From positions 55,684,746 through 55,748,745 of the forward strand of contig CM068385.1 of the NCBI GenBank assembly GCA_034770075.1: a stretch of DNA of 64,000 nt, in the 5' to 3' direction. Both the position numbers and the translations under genes were made by a program. The notes beneath the pieces were generated by a model, which saw only the letters and a list, made by a program, of their open reading frames with translations, did not search any database and was not told the origin of the DNA. The DNA comes from Aralia elata (lineage: Eukaryota > Streptophyta > Magnoliopsida > Apiales > Araliaceae). Numbering within the stretch: position 1 is the first letter of the stretch; every line of letters begins with the position of its first letter. This document shows, one piece after another, positions 46,741 through 57,649 of the stretch.

Positions 46741-47883
46741 TATCTCCATAGACTAAATTAAATACACTTAACTTATTATTACAATTATGCCATTTACTTT
46801 TTAAATAAATATTTTTCTTTTGCGGTGTGACCCTTTAGGTTCTCTATATTAAACTGGTTGTGAATAAATCAATTAGAACAATTCTAATTATATTTAAATA
46901 AATAAATTAAACTATTTAATTCATTTAAATAAATAATATTTATTCTACTATAAGGGTAAGCCCCCTCTTAGCGATCAACGACTTTCTAGATAATATAGAT
47001 TTCAACATTCATCACAAAAGAACCTTTCAGTGCATAGTTACCGTACAATTCAATCCTTCTACCATACAATGTCCCAATTAAATATAAGATATGAAATTAC
47101 TGTCAAGTCTTATTTTATTTAATTATATGTATTTCGATTCCCAAATGCACAACTCTAAATAATGAAAATTAGAAACTCCTTTCTAATTTCATTCTGCCTT
47201 GGCCAAGGACTACTGATTTGTCATTTATCGAATCACATAGGACATTAACATCTTTTACTAGACGTGGTAGATTCTTTGTTGATCATTCACCTATCTCCAT
47301 GTATAACTTATTATACCCAATCATACCCTTTGATATACCCTAAAGGTCTTAAGGGACATGTCAAAGTATAACTCATCATACACAAGATACTATGATGATC
47401 TGAAGTCCAAGGATCACTTATACTACTATCACTAGATGAATTCCTATTGACAGGCGAGTAAAACTCCATTAGGTATTCCTTAGCGAGTCACGTTCAGCGA
47501 ACTTATTCTCTAATAAGCACCTACATACTTGCTTTAGTATCTCCACACAAATGATTATGAGATCAATCATCGTCTTCATAAGAGCAACCAACATATGTAC
47601 TAATCTATCCGGATTCACTAATCCCCTTTTTAGTAATCCAACGATTAGAACGATTTTAGTTTGTGAGCTATCTAGAATTTAGATCTCATTAGCATGATCA
47701 CCATCATGATTCTAAAAGCATTGCTCAAATCTATGGGTTTATCACATTTAATATAACAACACTATGTAGATAATGTAAAATACCTTTTAAGAAAATCAAT
47801 TCTTTTATTAATAAATGAATAAGATTATAAAGTATATGCTACATTATATCAAATATGATTGGCTTGTGTGCATACTACTTTCA
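46741..47883 (-). repeat. Copia LTR copy A6, minus orientation, truncated
   Basis: Matches 40290-41428 closely and ends CATACTACTTTCA. The rest of the LTR is lost at the CACTA boundary. Confidence 0.87.
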
Positions 47884-48602
47884 TCTTGAACATTTTATAT
47901 TTCGGATTCTTGTTGGATCTTGCCATAGATTTTTTTGAATTAGTGAGAAGTGCATTTGATCTTTCTTTCAACACAGAGATACTTCCTTCAAGAACATAAA
48001 CTTATGTGTTCTTTAGCATCATCAGTGGAACTACCCGAACTCCTTGTAGGTAGAGATGCAAGCTGTGATATCTTCAAGCAATTAACCTTTTAGAGCCACA
48101 TACTTAGGTTCCTTCATCTTCTTACACTAGTTGATCACATGAATTATCTGCTCGATAGCTACCTTGCTAAGATCACCTTATATCGAAGTCAACTTGATTT
48201 AAAGGACAAATGGCATTTTGGATAACATCAAATTGTTCATCATTAATAGCATTCACATAAGTGTACCTGCGAAATCAAATTTTGATTTGTAAGCTTATTC
48301 ATAGGAAATGACCTACTTCAACTACCAAGCTCAAAACTGGTTTTTGCTTAGTGTCATAGGATCAACTTAAAGTGTGAGATTTATATTCGTGAGAACCTGC
48401 TCTGATACAAATTGTTATTTCCTATAGGCACAATGGAGATCTAGAAGAGGGGTTGAATAGATCTTTATAGCTTTTCAATTTACTAAAGAAGTATTACCAA
48501 GTAATTAGTTAATCATTATTGATTTTACACAGCGGAATATTAGTTATAAAAACTCCCCTCAAAGATTTATTAATAACTCAGTTATAGCAATCATATTATA
48601 TA
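47884..48602 (-). repeat. Fragment of another copia element: leader, PBS and LTR end
   Basis: The minus strand reads LTR end (…GGGGTTGAA-type inverted near 48450, ending AAATAACA at 48413), a PBS-like TTGTATCAGAGC (48399-48410), then about 510 bp of leader or gag-like sequence with no usable frame. The CCCCTCTTCTAGATC motif before the LTR end recalls Sirevirus-type copia LTRs. Assignment is tentative. Confidence 0.5.
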
Positions 48603-48933
48603 TGTAACAACCGAGAATCGTACCTAGCTTGTAATTAGGGTTTTATTGAAGAAATAAATTTTTATGTCGTATCATGACCTAGAATGTGTTTACGTATTAG
48701 AAATTTACAAATTAAGGTTTTGTGTGAAGAAATAAAATTTTCCGAGAAAAAGACGAAAAATACTATTTACGCTAAAAACGTCTTTTGCATTTTTTTGATT
48801 TTTCGAAATACCCCATAGCGTTTATATGATGTCATGAGACGTAATATCTAATAAAATTCGAAAACAAAAAACCTAATTTTTCGGTTGTAGATCGGATTAT
48901 GAAAAGTCATCGGAGGCCCGAGATAATTTAATT
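48603..48933. repeat. LTR-like fragment starting TGTAACAACC
   Basis: The start TGTAACAACCGAGAATCG is typical of gypsy LTRs. It is cut after 331 bp by the next LTR at 48934. No gene. Confidence 0.5.
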
Positions 48934-49862
48934 TGTGACGCACCCAAATCTAGGTACTTGAAACCCATATTCGGTGCTTCACGATACTATTCATTTAAGC
49001 TACTTACTATTAAACCAATAATTATTATTACATTAGAGATATCTATCCTAGGTACGAAGACCTTTAATATCTTTATTACATAATAGATATTGTATTTGTA
49101 AAACAAAAGTCTATCTATTACAAATAGCCAACTCCGACTATTCATTCAACTTTCCTTTACCCTTATCTTTTTCGGACCCTTCTATTCGATCCTGCTTAGC
49201 TGAAAACATTTATATTCAAAGCAAAAATGAACATTTAATTGCTCAGCAAGTAATAGCAGTTTATAATACCTCATGCAAGGAGATAAATGTTTTCTTTGAG
49301 ATGTGCTTTAACAGTGAAACAAAACTGTAAAGCAATTGAAACATATCTTGTTTGCATTTTCGAAACAACATACTGACTTTTAACATGCTGATTGGTCACA
49401 AGACCATGAACATTTCTTTTTCTTTTCTTGAAAAGGTTCAATCAGAACTTGAAAAGGTTCAATCAGAAATTCATCTGTGAACCGTCTGGTCTTACGGGCA
49501 CGGTGGGTGATCAGCCTGTTATGCCCTATATTGATCAATACTATCTGTGTGACCGCCATTCAGCGCCAATATACATACTTCTTAGCCACAATTTGGTGCT
49601 ATAAAAACTTTCCCAATTCAGGGATGTTCAAGCTCAGTCTGGAGTTCAAATCAAAACAATATGATTGAACAACTCTATCTATTCAATAATATTTCAAAGA
49701 CTTAATGTGAAAGCAATGAAATACTTTAATCTGTGTTTAGTCGAAACAAATGGCTTAGACTACCTTTAAACTGTGCATGCATTACTGAAATTTAACGAGT
49801 ATGCATTATAGCATTCTTATATCAAAACATTGATATTCTTTCAACATATAAAGCTTCAATAT

Positions 49863-51011
49863 TGATACGATCCTGACCAGGTTTGCATCAAGCGTCATCG
49901 GCTCTGCTCAAGCTTTGAGGGTTCAACAAACGCATTCGAGTAATTGGGCTAGATTCTACTCAACAATGCTTACATTGGAGCTCAATTCATATGAATGTGA
50001 TTTGGGATTACTAGATACCATCTATTTAGTAAGGCCGAATCTACGCAAGCCAAGGCATCATAGAACAATGTTTGGGACAATGGAAGTTGGTTCAAGGATG
50101 ATTGGAATGGAGATTGAGGAGTTTGGAGATGTCATTTACATAACAGTCACTTCGGGCTCAATTTCGACCTTGATCCAGTTAGAATTTCGCAAAACTCAAA
50201 GAATGAAAGTTGTAGATCTCGTCGAGATCTTCGATTTGATAGGTGGCAGGTTCTATAACTCTTCCCGAATCAAAGGTTATGGCCATTTTTCCATAGGACA
50301 TCAAGGCAGGAAATACACTAGCGCCAACAGCGCTCACTCCTTTGTTTTTCTAGCGCCAGAAGCGCTTGGCATGATGGGGCAACACTGCATTGCAGCGCCA
50401 GAAGTGCTCACTCAGTAGAAAACTCAGCGCCAGAAGCGCTAGGTACTGTTCATGGATTCCGAGGAAGGTTTTTGATCAGTTTTAATGCAATCTTTTGGAG
50501 ATCTTTTCCTATTCTATTGTAACTAGGATGTTTATTAGATAGGATTTCTATTTCCTTTCAAATTCTTATTTTTTTTATAGGATTAGGGTTATATGTTATT
50601 AGTATAAATAGGATACATGGTTTATGTAAGAGATATACATCAAATTTTATTCAATACAATTCTTGTGAGTTTATTCTCTACTTTTGGTTCTTCAAAGAAT
50701 TCCTAAGTTATTTTCTTAGTTCTTCTTTGAGATTCAATTTGACTTATCATACAACAAGTCATAGTTGTGTGTGGCGTCTTCTACCGCATCAATCGTCGAT
50801 TGTACCAAGGTTCCTATTTCTCTATAAACACGGGGTTTAGGTGTCGTTGGTGTTTCATTCAACGCAGATTCATTACTTGATCGATTGTACCAAGGTTCTC
50901 GTCTCTTTATAGACGTTGGGTTGCGGTGTCGAGAGAGTTCCATTCAAAATAGCTTGCTAGAAACGATCTGGGCGACGACCACCTCACGCAAGCGTGCCGT
51001 GGAGTCTATCA
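49863..51011 (+). repeat. 5' LTR of the young element
   Basis: Starts TGATACGATCCTGACC and ends GTGGAGTCTATCA. TATA box AGTATAAATA at 50601-50610. Four AGCGCCAGAAGCGCT-type palindromes lie at 50320, 50352, 50394 and 50426, upstream of the TATA box and thus in U3. Confidence 0.92.
50601..50610 (+). promoter_or_regulatory. TATA box of the young element's 5' LTR
   Basis: AGTATAAATA about 400 bp before the LTR end; the same site occurs in the 3' LTR at about 55566-55575. Confidence 0.55.
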
Positions 51012-51013
51012 TT

Positions 51014-51026
51014 TGGTATCAGAGCT
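51014..51026 (+). promoter_or_regulatory. PBS of the young element
   Basis: TGGTATCAGAGCT two bases after the 5' LTR; complementary to initiator tRNA-Met. Confidence 0.9.
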
Positions 51027-51589
51027 GAGTTCCTAGCAGGTTACTTATCCTTTATTTTTTGTGTTGGTATATATATTGAAGAAAAAAAAAATCAGTAGTA
51101 AAAAAAAAAAATTCGTGATTTAAAAAAAAAAAAAAAGAAAAAAAAAAAGAAAGAGAAATTTGTTATTGTTGCAATTGCTTGGGTTCATAAGTTCGTGAAT
51201 ATTTGGATTATATTGAAGAAGCTATTATTTGGTTATATTATTGGAATTTGTGAAATTTGAAGACATTAGGGTTTCACTCAAGAGGATCTTAATTGGTGAT
51301 CGTGAAAATTTGGGGGTTATCGTACGTCACACTTGCTATATTTTGTTTTGTGATAAGTTCTTGTTGAATTGATAGAAAAACTGAGATATTTATTTGGTGA
51401 ATTCAAAAAGAACCTATTAGAGGGAATTTGAGTGGCAAAAGGCAAGAGTGTGAGATCAATTGTGGGTAAAAGCCGATTTGTGCGATACACGAGTGTTTTC
51501 ATATTTGTGTGATACATTGTTTGAGCGAAACACGTAAGGGAGTGTGTGAGGGAATCTTTCTTTATGAACTAACCTTTGTTTTTGCAGTA

Positions 51590-52194
51590 AATATGTTTTG
51601 GTTATAATTATGAAAGTGCTTATGGGTCTCGAAGGAATACTTTCCAAGGCAGGAATGATCCAGATGCTTATTTGAGATGGGAGGAAAAGATGGAGCGAGA
51701 GTTTTGACTATTATGATTATTCGGAGCATAAGAAGTTCAAATTAGCGACCCAGGATTTTTCCGGTCATGCAGCTACATGGTGGGATCAATTTGCGATTAG
51801 CAGGAGAAGATGTGGAGAGCATCCGATCGAGACATGGGAAGAATTAAAAATTATCCTGAGGAAGCGGTTTGTTCCAAGACATCTTAATTGGAGGAATGAA
51901 TATGCATCTCCGCAACATGTAAAGCAACCTTCAAGGCGTTCAACTTGTGATAATGAAAAGAAGGTTCGTAGACATGAAGATTTGCAGTGGAGACAACGAA
52001 GAGAAACTCCTAGGGTGTATATTGAACCGACATCATTTGAGGACATCATGAGAACGTATAATGAGTTAAAGGATGATAATTTGAAGCAGCAACGAGTTAC
52101 TCTTAAGGCACAAAAAGAGCGAGATCAGCCGCAAGAGGAAGAAGAAGTCATGGGATCATTAAGAGAGTTGGCGAGGCAACTACAAAACGCCTGA
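51590..52194 (+). pseudogene. gag: Chromovirus-like Gag of the young element (one frameshift)
   Basis: Blocks DPDAYLRWEEKMER, then after a frameshift near 51703 DYYDYSEHKKFKLATQDFSG, ATWWDQFAISRRR and IETWEELKIILRKRFVPRH are the usual gypsy Gag core. No CCHC knuckle follows; the C terminus is charged (KEEEE and QKERDQPQ types). The frame ends at TGA 52192-52194 and resumes in the same frame directly after it, so this single codon separates Gag from the long downstream ORF. Capsid formation is the expected role. Confidence 0.82.
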
Positions 52195-52224
52195 CAGGCA
52201 CAAAAGGAGCTAGCCCAGCCGCAG

Positions 52225-54315
52225 GTGGAAGAAGAAATAATAGAATATGCTGTTCAAGGAGAGTTGTTAGATTCCGATGTTCGAGATGAAGTCCATGATT
52301 CAAAGAAAGAAAATACAAGTGAAAGTAAACGACAAAAAGAAAGTGAAAAAGAAATTGAAAAAAAGATTGAGTGTGAAAAAGAAAAGTGTGGAAAAGAGAA
52401 TGAAAAGAAACGAGAGAATAAAAAGAATGAGAGTGAAAATAAACGAGAGAAAGAAACAGTGGAGAGTAAGAGTGAAAAAAGACAGGAGAGTGAGTTGAAA
52501 GGTGAGTTATATTTTGAAAAGCCAATGATTGTACATTCGTACAAGACGGCGCTTTTGAATACTAACAAGATTAACTCTTCTTTGTCTAGTTCTGTTTTGT
52601 CTCTTGTACAGGTTGTTGATGTCATACCCCGAGCTAATATTCCATATCAGCCAGCTTGTAGTATTCCCGAGGAGACGACGGAGTTACCAAGGCGGGTTGG
52701 AGAGTTGATGGAGTCCAACTTCATCAAAGCGGGTATCGTGGATGAAGTCATTAGTGCATGTGCTATTCAGGAGATCATAGTACCTAAGAAAGATAGAATG
52801 CCGAGCTTGTTCGTCGATTTCGAATTGGTAAACAAGTATCATTTTTATTTTCTTTGCTTAGATAATATGCTTGATGACTTGAATAGCGCTTGTGTTTTAT
52901 CTACATTGAAAAATGACCATGTGATGTTTATGCCTAATCAAATTAGCATGAGAGGATATGATGATTGGGAAGTTGTGTTAACATGTGAATTGTATAGGTG
53001 GATAGTTATTTCTGTTAGATTAACTAATGCATCTAGTATGTTCATGAGTTTATTAAAACATGTTTTGCATGCTTCCATGGATAAATTTGTGTTTGGCTAT
53101 TTTGATGGTAGAATCGTTTTTATCATAAACTATGGAGGATATTTGATATTTGTCGAGTTAGTTTATGAGCATGCGTTATATTTTCGTTGTCAATATTCTT
53201 ACTATCATTTGGTAAATTCTCATTGTCAAAGTGCATATCTTCGTAGAATTTATTCTAGTGATTATTGTGGGAATTCTCGTTTTCAACGTTTGTACTTGCA
53301 TGAAACTCATTCTAGGGTTTTTCATTCATATGGTGGATTAGGTTTTGATGTTAATCAATCTTTACATGGCATGTCGTTAATTGATAATGGTAGTAATCAT
53401 GATTTGTCAGTAGAGAAATCTTCATTGCATGATTTGTTATCATTTGGTAATGTCTTTCCATTAGAGTTGTTATCATTGCATGATTTTGAGAATGTTATCT
53501 TGAATGGGAAAGAATTACTATCATTGGGTATTGAATTGAAAAGTGATTATCATCAGATTAGATTGAGATATGGTTTACATACATGTTTAGTTAAATCGTT
53601 GGGATTAACTAATGCATTAAATGTTTTCATGTTAAATCATATTTTGCATTCTTTCATGGGAAAATATGATAATATTTGTTTTGGTGATATTTCGACTTTT
53701 GTTGACACTTGGGAAAATTCTTTAGCATATGTTGAGTTTGATGGTGCGTATCATAAATATGCTAGTGAGTTTTTATCTTGTGGTGTTGGTTTTGATCTTT
53801 CAATTCCATTGATGTCGTTATTTGATTTTGCATTGGTTAATGTCAATGGGAAGAGAAAGGTTAAGTTTGTTTTGCAGGTTCGAGATGGGTTTATACTCGT
53901 CGAGAAGGGAAATATAAGTTGTGGTGCAAAACAATTCGAGCAATGCATGGGAAGTCTAAAGGGAAGTGTTTTGAATTTTGTTTTAGTAGACTTTGCGTGT
54001 GGATTTGAATTATTTGATTTCTTGGTGATTAAACGAAAGGAACTTATTGATTTGTTTTGTTTTGTGTTTAATCCAGGAATTCAAAGGTGCTTGCAAATGC
54101 AACGTGTCAAGTTTCAAATTTTGACATTTGATTCGGGTGCATTGAAGTGGATATATTTGCGAATGGACGAGATCATAAAGTTGATTTTCGATCCAGGAAT
54201 TCGTCATTGGGAGAATATGCTTCGTGAAGAGTTCTACTTGCTGATATTTGATCCAGGAGGATATAGGACTTTTCATAGTTTTATTTGCTTTTATTTTACT
54301 ATATATGCATTTTGA
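52225..54315 (+). CDS. 696-codon ORF: KE-rich region plus duplicated, catalytically dead RT-derived domain
   Basis: Open for 2.09 kb, and open back to 52195 in the Gag frame. Residues about 30-95 are extremely Lys/Glu-rich. From about 140 it tracks a chromovirus RT: IPRANIPYQPACSIPEETTE, ELMESNFIKAG, VPKKDRMP, VRLTNASSMFMSLLKHVL, KFVFGYFDGRIVF. The catalytic YFDD is YFDG and the first Asp motif is lost. A second RT-like stretch follows at about 430-490: ELKSDYHQIRL, GLTNALNVFML, NHILHSFMGKY, ICFGDIS, again without DD. Residues about 614-680 form 20-residue repeats starting FNPG/FDSG/FDPG. RT activity is therefore not expected. The open frame in a young element suggests either a structural role or mere recent inactivity of selection. 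Confidence 0.7.
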   Translation: MEEEIIEYAVQGELLDSDVRDEVHDSKKENTSESKRQKESEKEIEKKIECEKEKCGKENEKKRENKKNESENKREKETVESKSEKRQESELKGELYFEKPMIVHSYKTALLNTNKINSSLSSSVLSLVQVVDVIPRANIPYQPACSIPEETTELPRRVGELMESNFIKAGIVDEVISACAIQEIIVPKKDRMPSLFVDFELVNKYHFYFLCLDNMLDDLNSACVLSTLKNDHVMFMPNQISMRGYDDWEVVLTCELYRWIVISVRLTNASSMFMSLLKHVLHASMDKFVFGYFDGRIVFIINYGGYLIFVELVYEHALYFRCQYSYYHLVNSHCQSAYLRRIYSSDYCGNSRFQRLYLHETHSRVFHSYGGLGFDVNQSLHGMSLIDNGSNHDLSVEKSSLHDLLSFGNVFPLELLSLHDFENVILNGKELLSLGIELKSDYHQIRLRYGLHTCLVKSLGLTNALNVFMLNHILHSFMGKYDNICFGDISTFVDTWENSLAYVEFDGAYHKYASEFLSCGVGFDLSIPLMSLFDFALVNVNGKRKVKFVLQVRDGFILVEKGNISCGAKQFEQCMGSLKGSVLNFVLVDFACGFELFDFLVIKRKELIDLFCFVFNPGIQRCLQMQRVKFQILTFDSGALKWIYLRMDEIIKLIFDPGIRHWENMLREEFYLLIFDPGGYRTFHSFICFYFTIYAF

Positions 54316-54807
54316 TTTCTTAGGTAGAAATTTTGGTTGCGTGATAGTTTTAGTTGCTTATTTAGTTTGTTTTGGTGTAGTTAATACTTTGGAAGTATCT
54401 GGGATATGTGTGGGAGAGCATCGTATTGATGTGGACAAGATCGTGCGTAAAGGAGACCGAAAGTTTGAGTTTCCAAGTTGTGTTACGAGGAGTTACAGTG
54501 TTATGTTATGTCGAGTATCGCTTGGAAGGAAACATATACGAGATGTTCATATCAATTCGGGAAAATTGTCGGCCGTTGTTGCTATGTTCTTTGCAGGAGT
54601 TGGAGTTTTTGATGATTATTTTCATTACTTTACTTGCATTATTGATATTGCTTATATATTTCGTTTGCAAGATGAGTTTTGGGATTATGATTTGTTTGAT
54701 ACTACTAATTTAATTTGTTTTCGTGTAGGATCAGATTTGTCGGTAAATCCTTTTCAAGAGGAGGGGATGTCAGATTTGAGGACAAATCATTTTCAAGAGG
54801 AGGGGAA
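54248..54807 (+). pseudogene. Overlapping downstream frame ending in the PPT
   Basis: In the +1 frame relative to the 696-codon ORF, overlapping its end by 68 bases; it runs on into the 3' LTR, which is not meaningful coding. The N-terminal part has two hydrophobic stretches (GLFIVLFAFILLYM; CVIVLVAYLVCFGVV), possible membrane segments. It ends with NPFQEEG...DLRTNHFQEEGND, the C-terminal signature of chromovirus polyproteins just before the PPT. So it is probably the C-terminal piece of the same ancestral polyprotein after a frameshift, not a separate gene. Confidence 0.55.
54794..54807 (+). promoter_or_regulatory. PPT of the young element, with an upstream duplicate
   Basis: CAAGAGGAGGGGAA touches the 3' LTR start. 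A second CAAGAGGAGGGG lies 39 bp upstream (54755-54766). Confidence 0.85.
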
Positions 54808-55974
54808 TGATACGATCCTGACCAGGTTCGCATCAAGCGTCATCGGCTCTGCTCAAGCTTTGGGGGTTCAACAAACGCATTCGAGTAATTGGGCTAGATT
54901 CTACTCAAGAATGCTTACATTGGAGCTCAATTCATATGAACGGCGAGGAGAGGATCAATCATGTGATTTGGGATTACTAGATACCATCTATTTAGTAAGG
55001 CCGAATCTACGCAAGCCAAGGCATCATAGAACAATGTTTGGGACAATGGAAGTTGGTTCAAGGATGATTGGAATGGAGATTGAGGAGTTTGGAGATGTCA
55101 TTTACACAGCAGTCACTTCGGGCTCAATTTCGACCTTGATCCAGTTAGAATCTCGCAAAACTCAAAGAATGAAAGTTGTAGATCTCGTCGAGATCTTCGA
55201 TTTGATAGGTGGCAGGTTCCGTAACTCTTCCCGAATCAAAAGTTATGGCCATTTTTCCAGAGGACGTCAAGGTAGGAAATACACTAGCGCCAACAGCGCT
55301 CACTCCTTTGTTTTTCTAGCGCCAGAAGCGCTTGGCATGATGGGGCAACACTGCATTGCAGCGCCAGAAGCGCTCACTCAGTAGAAAACTCAGCGCCATA
55401 AGCGCTAGGTACTGTTCACGGATTTCGAGGAAGGTTTTTGATCAGTTTTAATGCAATCTTTTGGAGATCTTTTCCTATTCTATTGTAACTAGGATGTTTA
55501 TTAGATAGGATTTCTATTTCCTTTCAAATTCTTATTTCTTTATAGGATTAGGGTTATATGTTATTAGTATAAATAGGATACATGGTTTATGTAAGAGATA
55601 TACATCAAATTTTATTCAATACAATTCTTGTGAGTTTATTATCTACTTTTGGTTCTTCAAAGAATTCCTAAGTTATTTTCTTAGTTCTTCTTTGAGATTC
55701 AATTTGACTTATCATAACAAGTCATAGTTGTGTGTGGCGTCTTCTACCGCATCAATCGTCGATTGTACCAAGGTTCCTGTTTCTCTATAAACACGGGGTT
55801 TAGGTGTCGTTGGTGTTTCATTCAACGCAGATTCATTACTTGATCGATTGTACCAAGGTTCTCGTCTCTTTATAGACGTTGGGTTACGGTGTCGAGAGAG
55901 TTCCATTCAAAATAGCTTGCTAGAAACGATCCGGGCGACGACCACCTCACGCAAGCGTGCCGTGGAGTCTATCA
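54808..55974 (+). repeat. 3' LTR of the young element
   Basis: Same edges as the 5' LTR. Carries an extra segment CGGCGAGGAGAGGATCAATC at about 54941 and four AGCGCC...GCGCT palindromes at 55286, 55318, 55360 and 55392. Confidence 0.92.
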
Positions 55975-57649
55975 AATATACTTGTATCCTACACATTATA
56001 TACCCATGTATAGACATACATTAGCTATTCACATTTATCATCAAGCATATACGTCTATTACAGTTGTACACACCACGTACACAGATATAGATATGCATTC
56101 ATACTATCACATCACGTGCTTTTGTCTTTCTTTGAAAATTTGAAATCTCATTATTGTATTCGTTTAAAATTTCTTTTCAAAACTTGGCTTAATATAGCCA
56201 TTCCTTGCTTAGCAGTACAAACATGTTATATAGCACATAAAGATGCTTATGAGACCTTAATACATATGCCCCATAGCTCAGTCTTCAAATAAAACACCAA
56301 TTCAGTTCTGCAGCATGGCGCAGCTGCGCTGCGTTTATGCTTGAGAGTGGCGCAGCTGCGCTACACCCTGATCAGTTTTGAGTTTCTGGGGACCAACGCA
56401 GCTCCGCTGGTTTTTGACTGGGAAGTGGCGCAGCTGCGCCACTTCGACTGCGAACAAATTCATACTCTGTTTTCTGTAGTTTTCTAATTCAACACTTAGT
56501 TCATGTTATCATGCATATAGCTGGTATATCACAAAGTTCAATAACTTGAACTACCTTGTTCTTTTAATTCTTATCACACATTACCATTTACATTATTCAA
56601 ATTCTTTGAATTCCTTACCTCTCTAAAAGCAAATTCTCATTTAGACATTATACCAAATAGATTGTGAGCATGATTCAACAATTTAAGTTTCAGAGATACT
56701 TGAATGTATATCAGTCCAGATTTCATATAAATTCTTTCAACCAACACAACAATTCACAGCTATCATGTTATCCTAATTTCATAATTTATGGAACTTAACC
56801 AATTTATGAACATAACAAGAGTATTAGAATACCTCTTGATTGATGATTACAACTGAATCCGTAAACCAAGTCTCCTCAAAACATAGTTTGATAGTATAAT
56901 ATCTTAAAAGTTTGTTTCCTAGACGAAGAAAACTGAGAGCTTGAATTTCAGCAAAAAAAAAAAACTTGTTCACAAAAGCTTGGTTTAGTTATATATATAG
57001 AGATGATATACTTGCTCAATACGTATTAAGTGTGCAACCCAATTTCTCTTCTTTTGCTCTTTATGGAATAGGCTTGCTGAGCTTTTGGGTCTAAGATGGT
57101 AACAATTTGCCAGCTCCAACTATTCCTATTACAGACCCAGCTAGCATACTTGGAGGTTTCTTCTATGATTTCTCATCAGTACTAACATACATATTACATA
57201 TACTACATCCATAACATATAACATATCATATATATTAAATCAATTAATATATTATTTAAACTAAGGTTAATACATTAAATATACGAATGTATTAACCCAA
57301 AAATCTTCTCCATTGAAATGGAAGCTATTAAAAATATTTTATTATTTAATAAATAAATTTATTATATTAAAATAATTTATTTACCATAAATCATTTTAAT
57401 ATTCACTTAGATACATACCGGCACATTATAAGTTTATTTCTTTCTCACAATAAATTGTTTATAACAATTTATTAATAATATGAATTATTATATTTATCAT
57501 ATCTCATACACCACATTTAATATCACACGTAATCACTTATGCAGTATAATAAATTATTAAAATAAAAGATCTCATTTAATAAAATCTTTATTTTAATAAT
57601 TAACTGAAAATTCAAATTGTTATATTCTTCCCCCCTTATAAAGATTTCG

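Larger units (their letters stand above)
49863..55974 (+). mobile_element. Young non-autonomous gag-type LTR element, TSD AATAT
   Basis: 5' LTR 49863-51011, PBS TGGTATCAGAGCT (51014-51026), internal ORFs, PPT CAAGAGGAGGGGAA (54794-54807), 3' LTR 54808-55974. AATAT precedes and follows it (49858-49862 and 55975-55979). By eye the LTRs differ at about 20 sites plus a 20-bp-class indel at 54940, so insertion is recent. The coding part has a chromovirus-like Gag and a long frame derived from RT without catalytic residues; integrase and RNase H were not recognised. It should depend on a partner element. Confidence 0.92.
48934..57624 (-). repeat. 3' LTR of the Tekay-type element (with nested element)
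   Basis: Plus edges are TGTGACGCACCC and about TTGTTATA; without the nested element it is about 2.57 kb. A cluster of GGCGCAGCTGCGC-type palindromes lies at 56316-56443. The right edge is uncertain by a few bases because the terminal CA is mutated. Confidence 0.8.

Noticed and set aside
52148..52625. Minus-strand Ser/Phe-rich ORFs
   Set aside because: Mirror of the Lys/Glu-rich coding stretch of the plus-strand ORF.
54808..55384. C-terminal half of the 378-codon ORF
   Set aside because: It lies in the 3' LTR and appears again in the 5' LTR at 49915-50418; it is LTR sequence that happens to be open.
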